From contig JADFLN010000067.1 in the NCBI GenBank assembly GCA_022564385.1, positions 1-7,970 of the forward strand: 7,970 bases of DNA, written 5' to 3'. Below are positions 1-5,548 of this stretch, piece by piece. Made by a program: the position numbers and the translations under genes. Below the pieces are notes generated by a model, which had not been told where the DNA came from, did not search any database, and saw nothing but the letters and a program-made list of their open reading frames with translations. The first letter of the stretch is position 1; every line of letters begins with the position of its first letter. The DNA is from Nitrososphaerota archaeon (lineage in GTDB: Archaea; Thermoproteota; Nitrososphaeria; Nitrososphaerales; Nitrosopumilaceae).

Positions 1-72
1 GACCGGAAGGGATTTGAACCCTCGATCCGATGCATGCCATGCACCTATCCTACCGGACTAGACGACCGGCCC
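1..72 (-). tRNA. tRNA-Ala (anticodon GGC), 3' end cut by window edge
   Basis: Read on the minus strand, bases 72 to 1 fold into a tRNA: acceptor strand GGGCCGG, T8, a D-arm with A14, G18G19 and A21, a 5-bp anticodon stem GGTGC/GCATC, the loop ATGGCAT giving anticodon GGC, a 5-nt variable loop, and the T-arm GAGGG-TTCAAAT-CCCTT. The 3' acceptor strand CCGGTC runs off the left edge, so its last paired base and the discriminator are missing. The third acceptor pair is G3:U70, the classic identity element for alanyl-tRNA synthetase, and it agrees with the GGC anticodon (codon GCC, and GCU by wobble). No intron is seen. It is transcribed divergently from the flavoprotein gene at 197. Confidence 0.95.
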
Positions 73-76
73 AATA

Positions 77-90
77 ATCAGAATTCTGAT
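77..90. repeat. Perfect 14-bp palindrome just upstream of tRNA-Ala
   Basis: ATCAGAATTCTGAT equals its own reverse complement over all 14 bases. It lies 4 nt before the mature 5' end of the tRNA-Ala gene and about 107 nt before the start codon of the divergent flavoprotein gene. It could be a dimeric-regulator operator, a short hairpin in the pre-tRNA leader, or a chance palindrome in AT-rich DNA. The sequence is certain but its function is not. Apart from this palindrome and a candidate TATA box near 163-171, I see nothing else in the 73-196 intergenic stretch. Confidence 0.4.
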
Positions 91-162
91 CGAATTACAT
101 TTTTCAAATTGGTTATTAACGTTTAGCGATTCAAGTGAATTTAGTATAAAATTAACACAAAA

Positions 163-171
163 GATATTTAA
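163..171 (+). promoter_or_regulatory. Candidate archaeal TATA box for the flavoprotein gene
   Basis: GATATTTAA is centred about 30 nt before the ATG at 197 and is preceded by an A-rich, BRE-like stretch (ACAAAA). This spacing would place transcription initiation at or very near the start codon, as in leaderless archaeal mRNAs. No Shine-Dalgarno motif precedes the ATG, which agrees with a leaderless transcript. The call rests on position and composition only; AT-rich intergenic DNA gives such boxes by chance. Confidence 0.4.
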
Positions 172-196
172 CCATAATTATCTTGATTGAATCGTT

Positions 197-1042
197 ATGG
201 TAGTAGATAATAAAGCAACTATCACATATGTTCAATTAATAAAAGAAGATCTAGTAATTATCAGATTAGTTCCAAAAGATGGTCCAGTTCCAGAATTTCA
301 AGCTGGTCAATTTATTACATTAGGATTACCAAACCCTGTAGAAAATGGAAAGATAGTTAGACGTGCATATTCAATTGCATCTCATCCAGAAAATAGAGAT
401 TACATAGAGCTTGTTATTAGATGGGTTAGAAAACCACTTCCAGGTAGATTAACTACACAATTATTTAATGCAAAAGAAGGAGATGAAATTCTTTGGTTAA
501 AACCTGCAGGTAAAGCATTAATGATTAATGAAGAATTTGCAAATGGAGAAAAAGATAACAGGAGAATTGTTTGTATAGGTGGTGGCACAGGTCTTGCACC
601 ATTTGTTAGTTTTGCACAGCACTTTCATGATATTGGAGATAAACGAGAAATTGTGATTTTACAAGGCGCTAGTTATGTTGATGAATTAAGTTACAAAGAT
701 TTGCTGACTTCTCTTGAAGATGAAAGTATTGAAAGAGGTAAAGACAAATGGAATTTTAAGTACAGAGCAGCAATCAGTAGACCTCAAGAATGGTTTAACA
801 GATCATGGGCAGGTCAAGTTGGAAGAGTTGAAACATTCCTAAGACCAAGAGATAATGGAATGTCAGCACTTGAAGAATTAGTTGGTGAGGAAATTACTAA
901 AGAAAATACAATATTCTATATTTGTGGTTGGCAGGGAACAATAGACGGTACAATGGACTTTTTGAAACCAAAAGGCTTTGTAACACAACATAACAAACGT
1001 GAAGATGGAAGCTTTGAAGTCAAATACGAATCATACGGATAG
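197..1042 (+). CDS. fpr: Ferredoxin/flavodoxin-NADP+ reductase family flavoprotein
   Basis: This is a 281-residue FAD- and NAD(P)-binding oxidoreductase of the ferredoxin-NADP+ reductase (Fpr-like) family, probably cytoplasmic, with no signal peptide. An N-terminal FAD beta-barrel spans about 10-110 and carries RAYSIAS at 56-62, the RxYS FAD motif. The NAD(P) domain starts with GGGTGLAP at 128-135, contains an ISRP segment near 193-196 like the SR..GR region of bacterial Fpr, and has YICGWQGTID at 241-250, equivalent to the CGNP/CGxxxMI motif. Length is slightly above the 250-260 of bacterial Fpr, owing partly to an insertion near 215-237. The C-terminus is KYESYG, so an aromatic residue is penultimate rather than last. 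The likely reaction is electron transfer between NADPH and ferredoxin; in an ammonia oxidiser this could serve NADPH supply, which is inference. The gene stands alone, facing away from tRNA-Ala. The ATG at 197 gives a proper N-terminal strand. Confidence 0.85.
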   Translation: MVVDNKATITYVQLIKEDLVIIRLVPKDGPVPEFQAGQFITLGLPNPVENGKIVRRAYSIASHPENRDYIELVIRWVRKPLPGRLTTQLFNAKEGDEILWLKPAGKALMINEEFANGEKDNRRIVCIGGGTGLAPFVSFAQHFHDIGDKREIVILQGASYVDELSYKDLLTSLEDESIERGKDKWNFKYRAAISRPQEWFNRSWAGQVGRVETFLRPRDNGMSALEELVGEEITKENTIFYICGWQGTIDGTMDFLKPKGFVTQHNKREDGSFEVKYESYG

Positions 1043-1044
1043 AA

Positions 1045-1051
1045 TTTTTTT
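1045..1051 (+). terminator. T-tract, probable archaeal intrinsic terminator
   Basis: A run of seven T residues starts 3 nt after the TAG stop of the flavoprotein gene, with no strong hairpin before it. Archaeal RNA polymerase terminates on oligo-T tracts without a stem-loop, so this is a plausible 3' end for the flavoprotein transcript. Confidence 0.45.
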
Positions 1052-1065
1052 AAAAATCAATCATT

Positions 1066-1074
1066 GAAATATGA
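1066..1074 (+). promoter_or_regulatory. Weak candidate TATA box for the nucleotidylyltransferase-like gene
   Basis: GAAATATGA is centred about 26 nt before the TTG at 1095, the spacing expected for a leaderless start there. It matches the archaeal TATA consensus poorly, and the 52-nt gap is AT-rich throughout, so the support is mainly positional. Confidence 0.25.
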
Positions 1075-1094
1075 GATTTATCTAGTAAATGTAA

Positions 1095-1697
1095 TTGATT
1101 ACTGCACTATATCTTGCACATCTAAATCCAGTAACTGATGCACATATTGAAATTATTTCAGAGTTAAAAAAAGAAGCTGACATTGTAAAAGTAATGCCTG
1201 TAGTTTTCAAATGTGGGGATAGAGAGGTTAACAGTAAAAGTTTTCCGTTTAATTTTGAAATCAGAAAAAAAATGCTAATATCTATTTTTGGAGATTCAAT
1301 TCAAATTACTGATGATTATGCATTTTTTGCTCCATTTAAAAAATATCTTCCTCCATTATTAAGACGAAGATCATGGAAATTAAAAAAACAAATTCTTAGA
1401 GGAGTAGAGGGAGATTTTTTTTCGTACACAGGTGACAAGGCTGAAGGTTACATGTTAAAAATGTACAGACTAAAACCAAGAATAGGAAAAAGGAAATCAA
1501 TTTCTGCAACATCTGTCAAAGAAAAATTATTTGATGCTGCACTTGGAAAAGAATCTACATGGAAAAAAGATGTACCAGAAAGCATTGCTAAAATAATAGA
1601 AGAGGATTGGAAAACAGTAGAAAAATTTGCAAATATTGAAGACAGAACCACAAGAGTTCTAGGAATGAAATTTCCTAAAGAAGGTTGGTCAAAATAA
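1095..1697 (+). CDS. Divergent nucleotidylyltransferase-fold protein (NMNAT/cytidylyltransferase-like)
   Basis: This 200-residue protein looks like a member of the HxGH nucleotidylyltransferase superfamily (NMNAT, PPAT, cytidylyltransferases). It begins with a beta strand running into LNPVTDAH at 10-17, which matches the GxFxPxHxGH ATP-binding motif but reads TDAH in place of HxGH or TxGH. Near the C-terminus ISATSVKEKL (136-145), followed by STWKKDVPESI (154-164), matches the ISGTxIR...W...VPxxV signature of archaeal NMN adenylyltransferases, with A for G and K for R. The middle is basic (LLRRRSWKLKK at 88-98) and includes YTGDKAEGYM at 111-120. Substrate is unknown; NMN, a phospho-sugar or a phospho-alcohol are all possible. 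The start must be TTG at 1095: an in-frame TAA precedes it at once, and a later start would remove the first strand. It stands between the flavoprotein and ilvE with small gaps on both sides. Confidence 0.7.
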   Translation: MITALYLAHLNPVTDAHIEIISELKKEADIVKVMPVVFKCGDREVNSKSFPFNFEIRKKMLISIFGDSIQITDDYAFFAPFKKYLPPLLRRRSWKLKKQILRGVEGDFFSYTGDKAEGYMLKMYRLKPRIGKRKSISATSVKEKLFDAALGKESTWKKDVPESIAKIIEEDWKTVEKFANIEDRTTRVLGMKFPKEGWSK

Positions 1698-1702
1698 ATA
1701 GA

Positions 1703-1710
1703 GATTAATA
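1703..1710 (+). promoter_or_regulatory. Candidate TATA box for the ilvE-led gene cluster
   Basis: GATTAATA lies in the 34-nt gap before ilvE, centred about 26 nt upstream of the ATG at 1732. That spacing would again give a leaderless transcript, and no Shine-Dalgarno motif is present near the ATG. It would drive ilvE and the three closely packed genes that follow. Read-through from the gene at 1095 remains possible because I see no clear T-tract between them. Confidence 0.35.
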
Positions 1711-1731
1711 CACATTCAATAAAAATTTCAT

Positions 1732-2649
1732 ATGAAACTTCCACTTTCAAAATATGTTTGGTTTGATGGAAAATATGTTCCAACAGAAAAGGCTCAAGTT
1801 CCAATTACTACTCATGCAATTCACTATGGAACGTCAATCTTTGAGGGAATAAGGGCATATTGGAATGGAAAGAATCTTCATGTATTCAGATTAGATGAGC
1901 ATGTAAAGCGATTTAGAAGATCAGGACAGTTTTACGACATTTCACTTAATTTCTCGGATAAAGTCATTAGTGATGCAATTACAGGAATATGTAGAAAAAA
2001 TAAGATTAAGAAATCATGTTACATCAGACCATTTTATTTTGTAGGTGATTATGGAATAAATCTACATGTAACTAAAAAGGCTCCAACAAACGTTGCAATT
2101 TTTACATTTCTTTTTGGAGATTTATTTAACAAAAATGGAATTTCAGCAGGAGTCGTGTCTTGGAGAAAATTTTCAGATAAATCTACTCCTACACAAGCAA
2201 AAATGGGTGGAAACTATCTAAATTCTATTATTGCGACACAAGAAGCAAAACGTAATGGTGTAGATGAAGCAATTCTGCTTGATCATAATGGAAATGTTAG
2301 TGAAGCACCAGGAGAAAATATCTTTATTGTAAAAGATGGACAATTGTTGACACCATCACTATCATCATCAGCACTTGAAGGAATTACTCGTGATGCAGTA
2401 ATCAAAATTGCAACAGATTTGGATATTGATGTTGTTGAAAGAAAGATTAAGAGAAGTGAATTAGTTGTATCTGATGAGATTTTCCTAACAGGAACAGCAG
2501 CTGAAATCACTCCCATCATATCAATGGATTCAAAGAAGATAGGTAATGGTAAACCAGGTATAATAACAAAAAAGATGATGCAAGAATATACAAACATAGT
2601 AATGAACAAAAATAATAATTACTCTCATTGGTTAACTTCTGTGTATTAG
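1732..2649 (+). CDS. ilvE: Branched-chain amino acid aminotransferase
   Basis: This 305-residue fold-type IV PLP enzyme is expected to carry out the last step of valine, leucine and isoleucine synthesis by transferring the amino group from glutamate to the branched-chain 2-oxo acid; it should be cytoplasmic. Visible family marks are FDGKYVP at 11-17, HYGTSIFEGIRAY at 31-43, the Schiff-base lysine K157 in QAKMGGNYLNS, the glycine-rich SEAPGENIF at 190-198, LEGITRD at 215-221 and GTAAEITPI at 254-262. The length equals that of E. coli IlvE, and the FEGIRAY/GGNYLNS combination favours a branched-chain enzyme over D-amino-acid aminotransferase or aminodeoxychorismate lyase. The next gene starts at the base after its TAG stop, so the two are almost certainly co-transcribed although no metabolic link between them is evident. 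Confidence 0.93.
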   Translation: MKLPLSKYVWFDGKYVPTEKAQVPITTHAIHYGTSIFEGIRAYWNGKNLHVFRLDEHVKRFRRSGQFYDISLNFSDKVISDAITGICRKNKIKKSCYIRPFYFVGDYGINLHVTKKAPTNVAIFTFLFGDLFNKNGISAGVVSWRKFSDKSTPTQAKMGGNYLNSIIATQEAKRNGVDEAILLDHNGNVSEAPGENIFIVKDGQLLTPSLSSSALEGITRDAVIKIATDLDIDVVERKIKRSELVVSDEIFLTGTAAEITPIISMDSKKIGNGKPGIITKKMMQEYTNIVMNKNNNYSHWLTSVY

Positions 2650-3585
2650 ATGAAAATTGTTCAAATTGGAACAGGTGGATGGGGCAAAAATCATATCAGA
2701 ATTTTATCTCAATTAGGTGTGCTTACAGCTGTTTGTGATACAGATTCTCAAAGAAGTAAAGAATATGGAGAAAAATATTCTGTAAATCATTATGAATCAT
2801 TAGATGATCTATTAATTTCAGAAGAGTTTGATGGAGCATTGGTAATAACACCTACATCAACTCACATAGAAATTGCAATAAAATTGTTAGAGGCAAAAAA
2901 ACATGTTTTTGTAGAAAAACCAATGACGTACAAATCTGAAGATGGTCAAAAATTAGTCAGACTTGCAGAGAAAAATAAAGTGATTCTTACTTGTGGATAC
3001 ATTGAGCGTTTCAATCCAGTGGTAAGTTTGGTAAAAAACTATGTTAAAGAGAAAAAATTTGGTGAACTAATAATGCTAGAATTTCATCGTGAAAATAGAA
3101 TGCCACTTCACATAAAAGATGTTGGGATAATTTATGACACTGCAGTACATGACATAGATACTGCAAATTGGTTGTTTGATGATACACCTTATGTAGTATT
3201 TGCAAGAGCAGGTAAAATAAAACATGAACACGAAGATTTTGCAAGTGTTATGCTTGGATACAAAAATGACAGGATTGCAATAATTTCATCAAACTGGATT
3301 ACACCAAAAAAAGTTAGAACATTTAGTGCTGTGTGTACTGATGCAGTAATTACATCAGACTTTATTTCACAACAAGTAAAGATTGAAAAGAAAGAAGAGA
3401 CTGAAATTCCACGAAATGAAAAACAGGAACCATTATTACTAGAAATTCAGAATTTTCTAGGAGTGATTGAAGGTAAAAATGAACTAGTTGTCAAATCGCA
3501 TGAAGCAGTCAACGTTACAAGAATTGCAGAAGCTGCACTTTTATCTAGCCAAAAAGGAATACCAATCTATCTAGATCTAAAATGA
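2650..3585 (+). CDS. Gfo/Idh/MocA family NAD-dependent sugar dehydrogenase (WlbA/WbpB-like)
   Basis: This 311-residue cytoplasmic oxidoreductase has an N-terminal Rossmann fold beginning with VQIGTGGWGKNH at 4-15, VITPTSTH at 65-72 and the family signature VEKPMT at 88-93, whose lysine is catalytic. The second alpha/beta domain carries YDTAVHDIDTANWL at 162-175, matching the DxxxHD substrate-site pattern (D163, H167, D168). GYIERFNP at 116-123 is typical of members acting on nucleotide-sugar uronates. The family oxidises a sugar hydroxyl with NAD(P). With the acetyltransferase two genes on, a role like WlbA/WbpB (3-oxidation of a UDP-N-acetylglucosaminuronate) is a reasonable inference, but the substrate cannot be read from sequence. 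The start codon touches the ilvE stop and has no Shine-Dalgarno, so translation coupling is likely. The 3' end overlaps the next gene by 4 nt. Confidence 0.87.
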   Translation: MKIVQIGTGGWGKNHIRILSQLGVLTAVCDTDSQRSKEYGEKYSVNHYESLDDLLISEEFDGALVITPTSTHIEIAIKLLEAKKHVFVEKPMTYKSEDGQKLVRLAEKNKVILTCGYIERFNPVVSLVKNYVKEKKFGELIMLEFHRENRMPLHIKDVGIIYDTAVHDIDTANWLFDDTPYVVFARAGKIKHEHEDFASVMLGYKNDRIAIISSNWITPKKVRTFSAVCTDAVITSDFISQQVKIEKKEETEIPRNEKQEPLLLEIQNFLGVIEGKNELVVKSHEAVNVTRIAEAALLSSQKGIPIYLDLK

Positions 3586-3851
3586 ATAAGACAATGATGA
3601 ATATTTTGGCATGCCCAATTGACAAAAATCATCCTTTAGAATTATTTGAAATTAAAGAAAAAGATAGCATAGTCTATGAAGGAGTATTATTTTGCTCAAA
3701 ATGTTCTAGATTTTATCCAATAATTGAAGAAATTCCAATATTGCTTCCTGATGAATTAAGAGATAAAAAACAAGAGATGGAATTTCTAAAAAATAACAAG
3801 GATAAATTACCTGAAAAAATTATTACAAAAGCAAACCCATGGCATTTGTGA
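3582..3851 (+). CDS. trm112: Trm112-like zinc-ribbon protein (methyltransferase activator family)
   Basis: This 89-residue protein matches the archaeal Trm112 family (related to bacterial YcaR/UPF0434). It has ILACPIDKNHPLELFEI at 8-24, FCSKCSRFYPIIEEIPIL at 37-54 and a PDELRDK stretch at 56-62. Cysteines 11, 38 and 41 would hold the zinc. The position that is a fourth cysteine in many relatives is D14, as in the CPxDK form found in other archaea, so this is not a defect. Trm112 is a small partner that stabilises and activates several SAM-dependent methyltransferases acting on tRNA, rRNA and release factor; no methyltransferase lies in this window. The ATG at 3582 overlaps the previous stop (ATGA), but M5 and M6 are close alternatives. 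The C-terminal tail (about 63-89) is lysine-rich and ends PWHL. Its place between two sugar-modifying genes is unusual. Confidence 0.83.
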   Translation: MNKTMMNILACPIDKNHPLELFEIKEKDSIVYEGVLFCSKCSRFYPIIEEIPILLPDELRDKKQEMEFLKNNKDKLPEKIITKANPWHL

Positions 3852-3855
3852 GATA

Positions 3856-4332
3856 ATGGTTACAAATTTTATTTCCGAAAAAGCAAAAATTGGTCAGAAT
3901 GTACAGATTTGGCACTTTTCATATGTTGGGGATGATGTAGAAATTGGAGACAATGTCAAGATTGGCTCTCTCGTACATATTGATTACAATGTAAAAATTG
4001 GTGAAAATACAAAGATTGAAGGACAAGCATACATTCCGCCCCTATCTAGAATTGGAAAAAATGCATTCATTGGTCCAGCAGTAGTATTAACAAATGATCC
4101 TTATCCCATGTGTAATAAATTGAGAGGTGTAACAATTGAAGATAATGCAATAATTGGTGCACGTGCAGTAATCAAAGCAGGAGTCACTGTAGGAAAGAAC
4201 AGTGTTGTTGCAATGGGATCAGTTGTAACAAGAGATGTTCCCGAAAACTCTGTAGTCATTGGTTCACCAGCTACAATTAGATTTAGTAGAGATGAATATG
4301 ACAAGAAACAAAGAAAGTGGAAAGAAAGTTAA
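3856..4332 (+). CDS. Left-handed beta-helix acyltransferase (WlbB/WbpD-like sugar N-acetyltransferase)
   Basis: This 158-residue protein is built of hexapeptide repeats ([IV]G-x-[ND]-[VA]-x-I spacing) over residues 6-140, for example AKIGQNVQI, VEIGDNVKIGSLV, VKIGENTKI, RIGKNAFIG and VTVGKNSVV, so it should fold as a left-handed beta-helix and act as a trimer. VVLTNDPYP at 77-85 matches the TND-x-xP loop of WlbB/WbpD-type enzymes, which acetylate the 3-amino group of UDP-2-acetamido-3-amino-2,3-dideoxyglucuronate from acetyl-CoA. GSPATIRF at 137-144 is the usual end of the helix. The exact sugar is inference, resting on the fold, the loop and the nearby dehydrogenase. The gene starts 4 nt after the Trm112 stop. 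Its TAA overlaps the stop of the convergent membrane-protein gene. Confidence 0.85.
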   Translation: MVTNFISEKAKIGQNVQIWHFSYVGDDVEIGDNVKIGSLVHIDYNVKIGENTKIEGQAYIPPLSRIGKNAFIGPAVVLTNDPYPMCNKLRGVTIEDNAIIGARAVIKAGVTVGKNSVVAMGSVVTRDVPENSVVIGSPATIRFSRDEYDKKQRKWKES

Positions 4333-4559
4333 GATTTTATCTCTTTTCTGAAAATCCAGTTTTTTAATTTAGATAAAATAAAAATCCACAGTACAACTAG
4401 ACTGATTGCAATTACTGCTTTAATTACAGATCCAATAAACCAATCAAGTTCACCAAATCCAGAAACAGAAAATGGTCCCAATATTGTGACAATAATTCCA
4501 CCTCCAACAAGTATCAAAATCCACATTCCAAACAAAAATCCAAAAAGACCAGACTTCAA
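4329..4559 (-). CDS. Small two-helix membrane protein, unknown function
   Basis: I do not recognise this 76-residue protein. It has two hydrophobic segments, about 7-30 (rich in G, L, I) and 41-63, joined by a short loop FSVSGFGELDWF, and ends in the basic tail KLKNWIFRKEIKS. By the positive-inside rule both ends should be cytoplasmic. There is no cysteine, signal cleavage site or catalytic motif. It starts with TTG at 4559, overlapping the TGA stop of the upstream glycosyltransferase (TTGA), so translation is probably coupled; Met12 would be an alternative start but would cut into helix 1. Its position right after a polytopic GlcNAc-1-phosphate transferase suggests a role in the same membrane process, but that is inference. 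It could be spurious, although the complete two-helix pattern and operon fit argue for a real gene. Confidence 0.65.
   Translation of the reverse strand: MKSGLFGFLFGMWILILVGGGIIVTILGPFSVSGFGELDWFIGSVIKAVIAISLVVLWIFILSKLKNWIFRKEIKS
4360..4365 (+). terminator. T6 tract, possible 3' end of the ilvE-led plus-strand cluster
   Basis: Six consecutive T residues lie 28 nt after the plus-strand TAA at 4330-4332, within a pyrimidine-rich stretch (TTTTATCTCTTTTCTG) and without a clear stem-loop. As there is no intergenic space, termination of the plus-strand transcript would have to happen here, inside the antisense of the small membrane-protein gene. It also encodes Lys codons on the other strand, so the tract may be incidental. 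Confidence 0.3.
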
Positions 4560-5548
4560 AAAGAAACCCCCATCAGAAATGCAGTAATTATAGCCAAAAT
4601 TCCTGAAAATATAGCAAGTTTGAAGATTACAAATCCAACTTGTTTTTCAGATAATGGTCCTCCTGCAAGTATCAGTCTTACCAAAGTAACAGGAGCGGTT
4701 TTATCATCAGTTGCCTTAAGTAGGAAATTTTCAGTATGCTCTACAGGTTTTCCCTTAATTTGTCGGTGTTCTACTATTCGTTTTATGCTTGATAGAAACA
4801 GAAATGAGTTGAGAACAGCAGGTAATAATGCAACTGCAGCAATGATTTCAACACCACCAACAATTGCAATTGCACCATACATTGCACCTAAGGTTAGTGC
4901 TCCAGAATCTCCAGGAAAAATCTTGCTTGGAATTTTATGGTATTTGTAAAAAGCTAACGAAACAAATCCTAATGGTAGACTAACTATTGCAATTTCATAA
5001 TTTTGTACTATAAACAAACATATCGATAATGAAAAACTTGCAATTACCATAAAGCCACTAGCAACTCCATTTAGAACATCAATAGAATTAATTGTATTTC
5101 CAGTAATAGGAATCATAAAAACTATCAAAGCAAGATAAAGTATTGGAATGTGTACTGTTTCAAATAATGGAAATGCAAGATCTGAATTATATGCACCAAA
5201 TGCAATGATTGGAGTAGCTGCAAGTGCAAGTGCAACAGGTTTGAACCATCCACCCATTACTTTTCTATCATCAATGTATCCAATGACAAAAGCTGCAGAT
5301 GTAGTAATAATTATAGCAAGAATTTCATTTAACTGTAAAAATGCATAAAGAATAATTTCTGATACAATAATTCCTACAATTATAGATGGTCCACCAGGTC
5401 TGACAACCATTACATTATTTTTTTTGTTCACGTCTTTGACGGTAAGATCTCTTTTTTTTAGAAATTTAATCAGAGGGGGCGTCATTAGAAATACAATAAA
5501 GAATGCAGTTATGCAAGAAACTATTGCTGGAAGTATTAGTTCAATCAA
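4556..5548 (-). CDS. GlcNAc-1-phosphate transferase-like glycosyltransferase (family 4, MraY/WecA/ALG7 type)
   Basis: This 330-residue polytopic membrane protein (about ten hydrophobic segments) belongs to the polyprenyl-phosphate hexose-1-phosphate transferase superfamily. Its members transfer GlcNAc-1-P or a related sugar phosphate from a UDP-sugar to dolichyl phosphate, the first committed step of lipid-linked glycan synthesis. Visible motifs are RPGGPSI at 50-56, GYIDDRKVMGGWFKP at 90-104 with the Mg-binding aspartates D93 and D94, NSIDVLNG at 154-161, FPGDSGALTLG at 211-221, and the last cytoplasmic loop EHRQIKGKPVEHTENFLL at 260-277, which resembles eukaryotic and archaeal GPTs more than MraY. 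In archaea this would feed N-glycosylation of S-layer and other surface proteins (AglH-like); the sugar is not determined. Translation starts at TTG 5548, the base after the Hel308 TAA; the next Met (22) lies inside the first helix region. It overlaps the following gene by 4 nt. Confidence 0.87.
   Translation of the reverse strand: MIELILPAIVSCITAFFIVFLMTPPLIKFLKKRDLTVKDVNKKNNVMVVRPGGPSIIVGIIVSEIILYAFLQLNEILAIIITTSAAFVIGYIDDRKVMGGWFKPVALALAATPIIAFGAYNSDLAFPLFETVHIPILYLALIVFMIPITGNTINSIDVLNGVASGFMVIASFSLSICLFIVQNYEIAIVSLPLGFVSLAFYKYHKIPSKIFPGDSGALTLGAMYGAIAIVGGVEIIAAVALLPAVLNSFLFLSSIKRIVEHRQIKGKPVEHTENFLLKATDDKTAPVTLVRLILAGGPLSEKQVGFVIFKLAIFSGILAIITAFLMGVSF

Noticed and set aside
1..72. The tRNA gene as an integration (att) site of a mobile element.
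   Set aside because: No integrase, no repeated tRNA 3' fragment and no foreign-looking genes are present in the window, and the 3' end of the tRNA is at the edge.
1415..1422. T8 run inside the nucleotidylyltransferase-like gene, a possible slippery site or early terminator.
   Set aside because: The frame is intact on both sides and encodes Asp-Phe-Phe-Ser in a sensible place. Long T runs are common in this AT-rich DNA and there is no stimulatory structure.
1732..2649. The aminotransferase as the missing sugar aminotransferase of the neighbouring sugar pathway.
   Set aside because: It has clear fold-type IV branched-chain aminotransferase motifs (FEGIRAY, K157 in MGGNYLNS). Sugar aminotransferases are fold-type I DegT proteins.
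3582..3851. Loss of a zinc ligand in the Trm112-like protein (CPID instead of CPxC).
   Set aside because: The CPxDK form is known in other archaeal Trm112 proteins, so the Asp is a family variant, not a damaged site.
5418..5459. Two A8 runs on the coding strand of the transferase gene (5418-5425 and 5452-5459), which could cause frameshifting or assembly errors.
   Set aside because: They encode Lys/Asn stretches in the expected cytoplasmic loop after the first helix, and the family motifs downstream stay in frame.
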